From Nostoc sp. CHAB 5824 (GTDB taxonomy: Bacteria > Cyanobacteriota > Cyanobacteriia > Cyanobacteriales > Nostocaceae), in the NCBI RefSeq assembly GCF_020829665.1, contig NZ_JAIVFT010000008.1, positions 248,001 through 312,000 on the forward strand: a stretch of DNA of 64,000 nt. The letters are read 5' to 3'. Within the stretch, counting starts at the first letter, position 1. Each line of letters begins with the position of its first letter. The position numbers were made by a program, and so were the translations under genes. Below the pieces are notes generated by a model. That model searched no databases. It saw only the letters and a list, made by a program, of their open reading frames with translations, and was not told the DNA's origin. Shown here in pieces: positions 10,838 through 19,525 of this stretch.

Positions 10838-11085
10838 GAGAATTCCAAGATAAATAAAATACAATTTACCCAGCTTACACGCAGATAAAAGGTTCAGTGA
10901 TTCCTGATGAATCTAGTACTGGCGATGGGTAAACTATTTGCCACTAATATCGTGTCTGGTTGAGAATTCCAAGATAAATAAAATACAATTTACCCAGCTT
11001 ACACGCAGATAAAAAGTTCAGTGATTCCTGATGAATCTAGTACTGGCGATGGGTAAACTATTTGCCACTAATATCGTGTCTGGTT
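10838..11085. repeat. 124-bp tandem duplication
   Basis: The segment 10838-10961, beginning GAGAATTCCAAGATAAATAA, is repeated directly at 10962-11085. I see a single mismatch (AAAAGGTTCAG against AAAAAGTTCAG). The near identity implies a recent duplication. No coding frame or hairpin explains it. Confidence 0.9.
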
Positions 11086-11201
11086 AAAGACTTATCATTA
11101 AGACCGCAGGGGGGCAGGAGCAGGAAGAAGAGGGTTTTCCGGTTTTTGCACATATGCGGGAATCATAACTAATCAGCCGGACATGATATTACCCTAAATT
11201 A

Positions 11202-12539
11202 CTAGGAAATTTGCGATCGCTCTCCAGCATCATAGTCAGGCACAATACTTTCTACATTTCGCAGTCTTTGCCAGGTATACCCAAATAAACCAAGAAGCAC
11301 GCCCAAAAAGGAAAAGATAGTATATTGCAGCGCCATCCCTGAACTAGAACCAGTACCAAATAAGCTGCCAAATATAGGTGCTAGGCTACCTTCAGGCATC
11401 ATCGCTGGACCAAAAAAATTATCCGCTAAAGGCCCAGCGATCGCCAAGCCTAAAGGTGAAGCTATGAGAGTGAATAAATAACGAGTAGTGAAGACCCGAC
11501 CTTGCACATTTGGTGGTACTTTAGATAACCAAATTACTTGATTTGAACTAGAAACCCACGGCCAAAATACAGATGCCAAAAAGCCAGTAATCATCCAAAT
11601 TGAAGGTAGATTTGCCAAGCTAAAAACAATCATGATGCTGTAATGCAATATGATGCCTAGTAATAAACCGTGAATGCGGGGTTTAAAACCGCCCCAGACA
11701 CTCAGCCCTAAAGCACCAACTAAACCGCCTAAACCAATAGCAGATTGTATGCTGGCAAACACTGCGGGATCGCTGCCACTGCGAGCCAAAAGGAAAGACG
11801 AATGTATTCCAAAAAGAATAGAATCAATTGAGTGAAAAATGAAGAGGAACAATAGAAGAGTCAGTAAGCCTGAACTTTTAATTATGTAATGGAAACCAAA
11901 CGTTAAATCTTGCCAAATTTTTGCGCCTTTTAAATCCGTTTCACTTGGTATAGGTTGGGGTATATGCACCACGCAAATAGTGGCGATCGCAAGGATAAAT
12001 GTAACTATATCAAATGATAAAATACCTTGCAGACCGATTACATAGTAAAGCGCCCCAGCTAGCCCTGGTGCTATGATATTTGAGCTAAACTGGCCTATGT
12101 GTTCACTCATCACAACAGCCCTAGTATAATGCTGTTTTGGAACAACCAGAGAGATTGAAGTTGAAAATGCGAAATATTGCAGGTGACGAAAGGGACCAAG
12201 GATGACAGCAGAGGCGTATATATGCCAAATTTCTAAGTGATTAGTTAAAAAAAGTAAAAAGATAATAATAGTAGATAGACCCGATGCTGCATCACCCAAA
12301 ATCATCAAAAGTTTGCGATTACAACGGTCAACAATTATGCCAGCAAATAGAGTAGTGATTAATCTGGGCAATTGGTTAAAAAGGATAATTAAGGATAAGG
12401 ACGTTGCTTTACCTGTAATATTCCAAGCCCAGAGTGTAATCGCAAAGTCAGTCATTTCGGAGCCAAGCATTGACAGCACCTGAGTACTCCAGATGAGGAG
12501 AAAGGTGCGGAAGCTAGGTTGGTAAATATCTTCTTTCAA
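11202..12539 (-). CDS. MFS exporter, probably for the siderophore
   Basis: A 445-residue integral membrane protein with about twelve hydrophobic segments and the loop motif GIIVDRCNRKLLM between helices 2 and 3, as in the DHA3-type major facilitator exporters (EntS and macrolide-efflux relatives). The start is TTG 12539, supported by AGGAG seven bases upstream; no ATG fits better. It is the last gene of the minus-strand biosynthetic array, 180 bp after the cupin gene, so it may have its own weak promoter. Given the siderophore context, the likely cargo is the finished lipopeptide moving across the inner membrane. This is inferred from location, since MFS sequence alone does not reveal the substrate. 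Confidence 0.75.
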   Translation of the reverse strand: MKEDIYQPSFRTFLLIWSTQVLSMLGSEMTDFAITLWAWNITGKATSLSLIILFNQLPRLITTLFAGIIVDRCNRKLLMILGDAASGLSTIIIFLLFLTNHLEIWHIYASAVILGPFRHLQYFAFSTSISLVVPKQHYTRAVVMSEHIGQFSSNIIAPGLAGALYYVIGLQGILSFDIVTFILAIATICVVHIPQPIPSETDLKGAKIWQDLTFGFHYIIKSSGLLTLLLFLFIFHSIDSILFGIHSSFLLARSGSDPAVFASIQSAIGLGGLVGALGLSVWGGFKPRIHGLLLGIILHYSIMIVFSLANLPSIWMITGFLASVFWPWVSSSNQVIWLSKVPPNVQGRVFTTRYLFTLIASPLGLAIAGPLADNFFGPAMMPEGSLAPIFGSLFGTGSSSGMALQYTIFSFLGVLLGLFGYTWQRLRNVESIVPDYDAGERSQIS

Positions 12540-12719
12540 AGTTTAACTCCTAACACAATGACATAAAAATTTGTCATTTTTTAATTGCAGATAGTTTTAA
12601 TCTTTTTGAACAGTAAAAAAAATAAGTTAGAGCAGAACATTGCTTTAAACCAAGCATCAAAATTAATCAGATTTGAACGTTTAAGCTGATTCAGACAACC
12701 TACTGAGTAATTATTAAAC

Positions 12720-13520
12720 TTAAGCTTTAGTAAAATTCCGAATAAAAGTAGGATGTTGTTCCCAAATTTTGCATATTTTCTTGGTATATAACCACATATT
12801 AATGTTTATGCTAGTGGTAATAGATAGTGCTTGATGCCACCAAAAAGCGGGAATAAAAAGTATATCACCTGCGTTCAAAACAGCTTCTAATCCATTAGCT
12901 TCACTAAATAGGGGAAACATTTCTAAGTTTGGTTGCTGTGGATTAATAGGACTTGACCAAAGCTCATCGTCAACTTTTTTTACATAAAGTTTTTCGTATT
13001 CTTTTGGTGCAAATAAGAGAAATACTTTCTTGCCAAATATTTGAGCATTAAAATTATGGTCTGGATCATTATGAATGGTTGATTTTTGATAAGCTGCTCC
13101 TATCCAAATACGAATATCAAAACCACTATTTTCTGGAAAATAATTAGGAAATTCAAAATGTGGCTTTAATTTGTCAAAGTATTCCTGAGCTAGTGGTGAA
13201 GTTAAGGAAAGGTTACCAAGATATGATGGACGCTGACTATCTTTATTGAGTGATTGAATGCTATCTATATAATCAGCAATTGATATTTCTGTTAATGCTG
13301 TTGATTCCCCAAAAAATACATCAATTTCATTATCACTTTTTCTCACGGGAACACGTACATTTCCAAACATACTTTTGAAGGTGTCTGGCTTCCATAGAGA
13401 ACAAGCTAACCACTCATTGGCAACACCAGAGATAATTACTGGCTTGTCTTGCATGACAAACTCATGCTGGAATTCTTCCACGGTTGGTTTTTTAATACGT
13501 TCAATAGGTTTAAGTTGCAT
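12720..13520 (-). CDS. JmjC/cupin-8 type Fe(II)/2-oxoglutarate oxygenase
   Basis: A 266-residue soluble protein. The N-terminal half has KPVIISGVANEW, the usual start of cupin-8 (FIH/JMJD5-like) enzymes. The metal site is visible as HNDPDHNF near residue 147 (HxD) and the distal His in AFWWHQAL near residue 230. GKKVFLLFAPKE lies between them and supplies a lysine suited to 2-oxoglutarate binding. Such enzymes hydroxylate amino-acid side chains. Within this cluster it may oxidise a residue of the peptide that the two TauD-type enzymes do not touch. It sits between the aminotransferase (121 bp gap) and the exporter. It could also be a protein hydroxylase unrelated to the product. Confidence 0.7.
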   Translation of the reverse strand: MQLKPIERIKKPTVEEFQHEFVMQDKPVIISGVANEWLACSLWKPDTFKSMFGNVRVPVRKSDNEIDVFFGESTALTEISIADYIDSIQSLNKDSQRPSYLGNLSLTSPLAQEYFDKLKPHFEFPNYFPENSGFDIRIWIGAAYQKSTIHNDPDHNFNAQIFGKKVFLLFAPKEYEKLYVKKVDDELWSSPINPQQPNLEMFPLFSEANGLEAVLNAGDILFIPAFWWHQALSITTSININMWLYTKKICKIWEQHPTFIRNFTKA

Positions 13521-13641
13521 ATTATTTTAATTTTCCTAGTGAATTTGCCAAGCGATCGCTCTAGAGTAAGTTGCACAAAAATCTAGAGCAGTCTAAATTG
13601 TAATTTGGAAGTATTAGTGATAGATTTTGCTGAAAGAAAGC

Positions 13642-15075
13642 CTATAACAAACCTCCTGAGCGCAAGTCACTAATGCTATCTTTCACAGTCTGAATTATGT
13701 AATTGATATCTTCATCTGTATGAGCCGTTGACAAGAAACCACTACCGCCTCGGCTCAGAAACCCTCGCTTGATTAAATGATAAGTTAACAAACTTAAACC
13801 CAGTGGAAGGGATTTATCTGAGTTAGTAGTAGAGTTTCTAAAAGAAGTTTGGCCAAATAAGGAACCAAAATTTATCATTTTCACAGGTATCTTTTCAGCT
13901 TGAAAGTAAGCGTTTAAAGTATTGACAAAATCTCCTGTGCGTTGATTTAAATTTGATTGCAACGTACCACCTTGAGCTTTGAGATACTTAAGCACAGCTT
14001 TTGCAGCAGCTAAAGATAGAGGATGCTTACAATGTGTACCTGCAAACAATGTTGTTTCTATTTGAGGAAAAGAAGCATCTCCATAGTTCCACATACCGCC
14101 ATCAATTTTATCCATATAAGCAGCTTTACCCGCGATGACACCTATTGGCAGACCACCACCGACAATTTTTCCATAGGTGGCTATATCTGCTACAACACCA
14201 AACCATGCTTGTGCGCCGCCTGGATGAATCCGAAAACCTGTTACCATTTCATCAAAAATTAAGGCAATACCTAATTCTGTTGTTAATTGCCTAAGTTGAT
14301 GAAGGAATTCTTTTGGTTGTAAATCGGCACGACTACTTTGTACAGGTTCAACTAAAACACCTGCCAATTCATGTTTATAAGCTTTTATTAATTCTAATGA
14401 TTTAGGATTACCATAATCCATCACCAAAATATCTTCAGCAATTCCGGGTGGAATGCCTGGGGCTATTGGTAGTATTTGTAAACTGCCATTTATTTCTTTT
14501 GCTTCAACTAAAGTACCATCAGAATGACCGTGATATGAGCCAGAGAATATCACTATTTTGTTGCGATTTGTAGCGGCTCTGGCAATACGAATAGCTGCCA
14601 TAACAGCTTCCGTACCTGTATTGCTAAAAGCAACTCGCTCCATTCCAGTCATTTCAGCGATTAACTCAGCAACTTCGCCAGCTAATTCTGTTTGGGGGCC
14701 AAGGTGGATGCCTTGTTCTAGCTGTTCCAGTAACGCTGTTTTAACAAAAGATGGGTTATGGCCAAAGAGATTTATGCCAAACCCCATTGTTACATCTACG
14801 TATTCATTACCATCAACATCCCAAATTCTCGATCCAAAAGATTTTTTAGCAACAATCGGATAGCACATTTCTTTTAGTGCTAAGTTAAACCCTACGGGAA
14901 CTCGGCTATCAGCTAAAGTAAAACGATAGTTTTGCGTAAGTTTTTTAGATGTTTTACTACGTTCGTTGTAGTCGGTGATAAATTGCTGTAAATAATTTTT
15001 TTGCACATCTTGTTCTTGTGGTGGGCTATTAGTTTGAGATCCAGATTGCTGTAAGTCAGAAATTGTTTTTTGCAT
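13642..15075 (-). CDS. PLP aminotransferase of the glutamate-1-semialdehyde aminomutase type
   Basis: A 477-residue class-III PLP enzyme. Visible are SNTGTEAVMAAIRIAR (cofactor phosphate region), GSYHGHSDG, IFDEMVTGFR (Asp contacting the pyridine N) and the Schiff-base lysine in ATYGKIVGGGLP near residue 305. It is longer than housekeeping HemL and has the TLADSRVPVGFN start seen in aminotransferase parts of NRPS/PKS lines such as McyE. It lies 11 bases after the reductase-terminated NRPS gene, so it is probably translated from the same mRNA. Two roles are possible: amination of the aldehyde freed by the reductase, as MxcL does in myxochelin B, or amination of a beta-keto group as in microcystin. 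The adjacency and the KR in the only PKS module favour the former. Confidence 0.85.
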   Translation of the reverse strand: MQKTISDLQQSGSQTNSPPQEQDVQKNYLQQFITDYNERSKTSKKLTQNYRFTLADSRVPVGFNLALKEMCYPIVAKKSFGSRIWDVDGNEYVDVTMGFGINLFGHNPSFVKTALLEQLEQGIHLGPQTELAGEVAELIAEMTGMERVAFSNTGTEAVMAAIRIARAATNRNKIVIFSGSYHGHSDGTLVEAKEINGSLQILPIAPGIPPGIAEDILVMDYGNPKSLELIKAYKHELAGVLVEPVQSSRADLQPKEFLHQLRQLTTELGIALIFDEMVTGFRIHPGGAQAWFGVVADIATYGKIVGGGLPIGVIAGKAAYMDKIDGGMWNYGDASFPQIETTLFAGTHCKHPLSLAAAKAVLKYLKAQGGTLQSNLNQRTGDFVNTLNAYFQAEKIPVKMINFGSLFGQTSFRNSTTNSDKSLPLGLSLLTYHLIKRGFLSRGGSGFLSTAHTDEDINYIIQTVKDSISDLRSGGLL

Positions 15076-15086
15076 ATATTCCGGAG

Positions 15087-18000
15087 TTAATTAACAGGAA
15101 TTTTATTTACTTTTGGAATAGATAGAAACTTATTACGAATCAGGTAAGAAAAATACGTGGTAAGTAACTTTTCATCTGTTTGTGGACAAAGAATAGAAGT
15201 ACCTATGAGTCCCTGTTGTGTATTGCTACAATCAAATTCAAGGGTTAGAAAGTTAGGATTTTGAGGCTTTGGTGGTGATATACTGGCTTTTTTCAGAGTA
15301 AATAATGGGATTAAAGGATATAAAGGGTGATTGGGAAAATTTTCAGCAATTTTCATCAGTTCTAGTTGCCACCGCTGATCAGAGACTTGTTGCAGTGAAT
15401 AGCCAAAAGAGCGAACTACATTGATTAGTATCTTCAAGTTAAGAAGCTCTTGATTTAGTACATGAAAAGCCTTGCCTAAAGATTTTTGTTGCTTAGATAA
15501 ATAAACAATAGCTTTGCTCACATAATCTACAGGTGCTAAACTATCAAAAAATTCCCTTTCGGGAACACTTCCCAGTTGGACGCACCCGATAAGTAATCTG
15601 TAGAAAAAATCATTGGGATTAAATGTACCTGTCTTGCTATGTCCAGATATTCTTCCTGGTCTGTAAATAGAAACTGGTAAGCCGCGATCGCGTGCAATAG
15701 CTACTAACTTTTCCGCTACCCATTTACTTTGGGTGTAACCACCTTCTGGTATTGGGTAATCATCTAGGTTAGATTCTTCGCAAACCAGCTTTACTCCAGT
15801 ACCTGTAGGTGCAGAGAAAACGCTAATACTAGAAATAAAATGTACAGGCTTAATTTTTATTTGGCTGGCTAATCTTAAAACTTCCTGCGTTCCCAGCACA
15901 TTTGCAGCCTTGAGTGTGGAGTATGGAGAAGCATGATGCACCCATGCACCATTGTGATATATAACATCAAGTTTTCTCGCTAGTGCTGTAAACTGCACTT
16001 GGGAAAGTCCTAAAAGTGGCTCAGATAAATCTCCCAGAACTGGGATAATTCTTGAGCTTTGAGATTCATTCCAAATCAAATATGATTCCAGAGTGCGGCG
16101 AAGTTTTTGCTTTCCTTCCTCGGCATTAGCAGCACGAACCAAGCAATAAATATCTGCTTGAGTTTGTTGGAGAAGTTCATCCAATAGAAAAGCACCTAAG
16201 AAACCTGTTGCACCTGTTAGGAATATACAAGCGGGATTCGTTATCTCCTCAATCTGTTTACCCTCACAATTGATTGCTGGATCAAGCACAACTTCGGCTT
16301 TTAGATCAAAAACAGGATGAGCAATACTTGCAGAAGATGATGCTTGACATGCAGTTTCTAAACTTTCGGCAAGAGTTGATACTGTGGGTGCGCCAAATAG
16401 AGTTTGAAATGGCAAATCTACTTGGAAAGCAGCTCGAAGGCGAGCAAATAGCTTTACTATTAGCAAGGAATGTCCGCCTAGTTCAAAAAAGTTATCGTGG
16501 ATTCCTACTTTCTCTAACCCAAGAATATTTGCCCAAATTTCCGCTAGTATTTCCTCACCAGGGGTACGAGGTGTAACAAAGGTTTCTTCCAAATCTGGAC
16601 GTGTTTGCTCTGGTACAGGTAATATTTGTCGATCCACTTTGCCATTGCTTGTTAATGGCAAGGTATCCATTAGCACAAATGCTGATGGCAACATATATTC
16701 TGGAAGATGCTGTTTAAGAAAGCTTCGCAGTTCAGTTTGAGTCAGATTTGTATCAAGTTTGGCAACGATGTAAGCAACTAAACGCTTATCATCAACTACA
16801 TCCTCTCTTGCCACTACTACCGCTTCCCGTACAAGAGGATATTGGCTTAAAGTTGCTTCAATTTCTCCTAACTCAATTCGGAAACCCCGAATTTTCACCT
16901 GGTTATCAATTCGACTCAAATATTCTAATTCACCATTGGGCAAGTAACGCGCCAAATCTCCAGAACGATAAAGACGTGTTTCGGGTGCAAATGGGTTACA
17001 AATAAATCTTTGCTGTGTCAATTCTGGGCGATTCAGATAACCCAGTGCCAAACCAGCACCACCAATACACATTTCGCCAGGAACTCCTATCGGCAATAGT
17101 TGCTGATATTTGTCTAGTATGTAAACTTGCAAGTCGGGAATGGGGCAACCAATCACATTGGTTTGTGCTTGATTTAAATCCGTAATTGTTAATGGATGAT
17201 AGGTGACGTGTACAGTTGTTTCCGTAATCCCATACATATTCACTAACTGCGGAGACTTATCACCGTAACGCTCAAACCACGGTTGTAAACTTTGGATGTC
17301 TAAAGCTTCACCACCAAAAATGACATATCTTAGTTGTTTTAATTGAAGTTGAATATTAACAGATTCTTCGACTTTGATGATCTGCCTAAAGGCGGAGGGA
17401 GTTTGGTTAAGAACCGTTACCTGTTGTTGAGATAATAATTCGTAAAATGCTTCTGGTGAGCGGCTAATTTCGTAAGGAACTACTACTAAACGTCCACCGT
17501 AAAGTAAAGCACCCCAGATTTCCCATACTGAAAAGTCGAAGGCAATAGAGTGAAACAGTGTGCAAACATCCTGCGCGTTGAAGTTAAACCAAGGCTCTGT
17601 AGACGCAAACAAGCGCACAACATTGGCGTGGCTAACTAACACACCTTTTGGTCTACCTGTAGAACCGGAAGTGTAAATGATATAAGCTATAGATGCAGGT
17701 GTAGCTTCATTGCTAGGATTGACTTCACTTTGCTGGGCAATTGTTTCATGGTCTTGATCAAAGCAGACTAATTCTACTTGATGTGCGGGTAATATTTGGC
17801 TTAGTTGGTGTTGAGTTAAGATAACTTTCAATTGAGCATCTTCTAACATAAAGGCAATTCGATCCGTTGGGTAATTTGGATCGAGAGGTACATAAGCCCC
17901 ACCCGCTTTGAAAATTCCCAATAGTCCCACTACCATTTCTAGGGAACGCTCAACACAAATCCCTACCAAGACATCAGAACCAACACCTAACTTTTGCAAG

Positions 18001-19508
18001 TAGTGGGCAAGTTGATTGGCTTTAGTATTTAGTTGGCGATAGGTTAGTTGCTGGTCTTCAAAGACTACCGCAACAGCATCTGGTGTTTTTTCTACCTGTT
18101 CCTCAAATAATTGATGGATGCACTTATCTTTGGGATACTCTGTTTGCGTATTATTCCACTCTATTAATTGTTGATGGATTTCGGCTGCTGTCAACAAAGG
18201 TAATGAAGAGAGAGATTGCTGAGGATTGGCAACCATACCCTCTAATAATGTTTGCAGATGACGTAACATCCGTGTGATGATGGTTGCATCAAAGCGAGAG
18301 CGATCGCTCACAATCTCTAATGTTAATTCTGTACCTACCCCTGCTTTAATTGTGATGGGATAGTTTGTCGTCTCCACAGACCGAATCTCATGAATCTGCA
18401 TTTCTGTAGCCCATTCTTTTAAAGAAGCGTCCACAGGGTAGTTTTCAAACACCAAAATACTCTCGAACAAAGGCAAATCTCTAGGAACTTCGCTCCATCC
18501 CTGCACTTGCACCAAGGGGCTATATTCATACTGCTGCGCCTCTACCTGTTGCACCTGGAGTTTTTGCAGCCAAGGAATTAGCAACTCATCCCCAGAAACC
18601 TGTACCCGCACTGGCAAGGTGTTGATAAACAATCCTACCATTGAATCCGAACCAATTAATGCAGGTGGACGACCGGCAGAAGTAGCTCCAAAAACAACAT
18701 CTTCTTCACGGCTATAACGACTCAGGAGTATAGCCCAGGCTCCCTGTACTAAAGTATTTAAAGTAACCTTGTGCTGTCGTGCTAAAGATTGCAGTGCGAC
18801 GGTTGTGGCTGATGATAGCTTTAGTGACTGCTCATCATATCCTGTTGCCCCATTTGCAAAACTACTTACCCGCAACTGTATAGGCGCAGTAAAACCTTGC
18901 AGGGTTTTGCGCCAAAATGCTTCAGCCTGTGATAAATCTTGTTGCTGTAGCCAAGCAATATAGTCTGCATAAGGACGAGTGCGCGGTAACGATACAACTT
19001 GCCCATTACACAGTGCTTCGTAAGCTTGAGATACTTGCTGAAGCACCAAAGCCCCAGACCAGCCATCTAAAATTAGGTGGTGGCTGCTCCAAATAAAATG
19101 ATAAGTTTCTTTGGCTACCTGTATAAGAGTCAAGCGCATCAGGGGTGCTTGAGAAATATCAAACCCTTGCTGACGATCAGCTTGTAAAAACGCTTCTAGG
19201 CGTTTTGGCTTTTCGGATGCGGAGAATTCTTGCCAGTCATCCTGTTGCCAAGGTAACTGCACATTTCTATGTACCACCTGAAACGGCTCTTTGTGCTGCT
19301 TCCAGTAGAAAGAGGTGCGTAAAATAGGATGCTGATTTATGACTTGTTGCCAAGCTTGCTTAAAAGCTGCAATGTTAAGACTTTTACTAAAGGTATAACA
19401 ACTTTGAACCACATAAACGCCTGATTCTGGCGCGTAAAGGGTATGAAAAAGGATGCCTTGTTGTGTAGGTGAAAGCGGATAAATATTTTCAATATTTTTC
19501 TTATTCAT
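15087..19508 (-). CDS. NRPS terminal module: C-A(Thr)-PCP-thioester reductase
   Basis: A 1473-residue protein. C domain at about 5-440, of the type that follows a D-residue donor (SPTQQGILFH; HHLILDG near 143). A domain 455-960 with code DFWNIGMVHK, the classic threonine code. PCP serine in ELGGHSLL near 1014. Reductase from 1095 with GATGFLG near 1101 and catalytic YTQSK near 1257. The NAD(P)H-dependent reductase should release the chain as an aldehyde or alcohol rather than an acid; no thioesterase is present anywhere in the array. The start MNKKNIENIYPLSP fits an acceptor docking helix for the upstream E-domain protein, whose stop is 17 bases away. This is the last elongation step. Confidence 0.92.
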   Translation of the reverse strand: MNKKNIENIYPLSPTQQGILFHTLYAPESGVYVVQSCYTFSKSLNIAAFKQAWQQVINQHPILRTSFYWKQHKEPFQVVHRNVQLPWQQDDWQEFSASEKPKRLEAFLQADRQQGFDISQAPLMRLTLIQVAKETYHFIWSSHHLILDGWSGALVLQQVSQAYEALCNGQVVSLPRTRPYADYIAWLQQQDLSQAEAFWRKTLQGFTAPIQLRVSSFANGATGYDEQSLKLSSATTVALQSLARQHKVTLNTLVQGAWAILLSRYSREEDVVFGATSAGRPPALIGSDSMVGLFINTLPVRVQVSGDELLIPWLQKLQVQQVEAQQYEYSPLVQVQGWSEVPRDLPLFESILVFENYPVDASLKEWATEMQIHEIRSVETTNYPITIKAGVGTELTLEIVSDRSRFDATIITRMLRHLQTLLEGMVANPQQSLSSLPLLTAAEIHQQLIEWNNTQTEYPKDKCIHQLFEEQVEKTPDAVAVVFEDQQLTYRQLNTKANQLAHYLQKLGVGSDVLVGICVERSLEMVVGLLGIFKAGGAYVPLDPNYPTDRIAFMLEDAQLKVILTQHQLSQILPAHQVELVCFDQDHETIAQQSEVNPSNEATPASIAYIIYTSGSTGRPKGVLVSHANVVRLFASTEPWFNFNAQDVCTLFHSIAFDFSVWEIWGALLYGGRLVVVPYEISRSPEAFYELLSQQQVTVLNQTPSAFRQIIKVEESVNIQLQLKQLRYVIFGGEALDIQSLQPWFERYGDKSPQLVNMYGITETTVHVTYHPLTITDLNQAQTNVIGCPIPDLQVYILDKYQQLLPIGVPGEMCIGGAGLALGYLNRPELTQQRFICNPFAPETRLYRSGDLARYLPNGELEYLSRIDNQVKIRGFRIELGEIEATLSQYPLVREAVVVAREDVVDDKRLVAYIVAKLDTNLTQTELRSFLKQHLPEYMLPSAFVLMDTLPLTSNGKVDRQILPVPEQTRPDLEETFVTPRTPGEEILAEIWANILGLEKVGIHDNFFELGGHSLLIVKLFARLRAAFQVDLPFQTLFGAPTVSTLAESLETACQASSSASIAHPVFDLKAEVVLDPAINCEGKQIEEITNPACIFLTGATGFLGAFLLDELLQQTQADIYCLVRAANAEEGKQKLRRTLESYLIWNESQSSRIIPVLGDLSEPLLGLSQVQFTALARKLDVIYHNGAWVHHASPYSTLKAANVLGTQEVLRLASQIKIKPVHFISSISVFSAPTGTGVKLVCEESNLDDYPIPEGGYTQSKWVAEKLVAIARDRGLPVSIYRPGRISGHSKTGTFNPNDFFYRLLIGCVQLGSVPEREFFDSLAPVDYVSKAIVYLSKQQKSLGKAFHVLNQELLNLKILINVVRSFGYSLQQVSDQRWQLELMKIAENFPNHPLYPLIPLFTLKKASISPPKPQNPNFLTLEFDCSNTQQGLIGTSILCPQTDEKLLTTYFSYLIRNKFLSIPKVNKIPVN

Positions 19509-19525
19509 TATTAATTACCTAAAGA

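Larger units (their letters stand above)
9813..11201. other. Gene-poor, repeat-rich spacer
   Basis: A 1.39-kb stretch without a convincing intact gene. It holds an ORF relic at 10108-10332 (minus), purine/pyrimidine-rich inverted blocks at about 10330-10430 (GGGGAAAGGGG against CCCCTTTCCCC-like DNA), a 124-bp tandem duplication (10838-11085) and a G-rich patch near 11106-11132. These are typical of cyanobacterial intergenic repeat families. It separates the WD40 pair from the biosynthetic cluster and is a plausible cluster boundary. Confidence 0.6.

Noticed and set aside
13642..15075. Housekeeping hemL (glutamate-1-semialdehyde aminomutase)
   Set aside because: The N-terminal extension, the TLADSR start and the position directly behind the reductase-ended NRPS fit a biosynthetic aminotransferase better.
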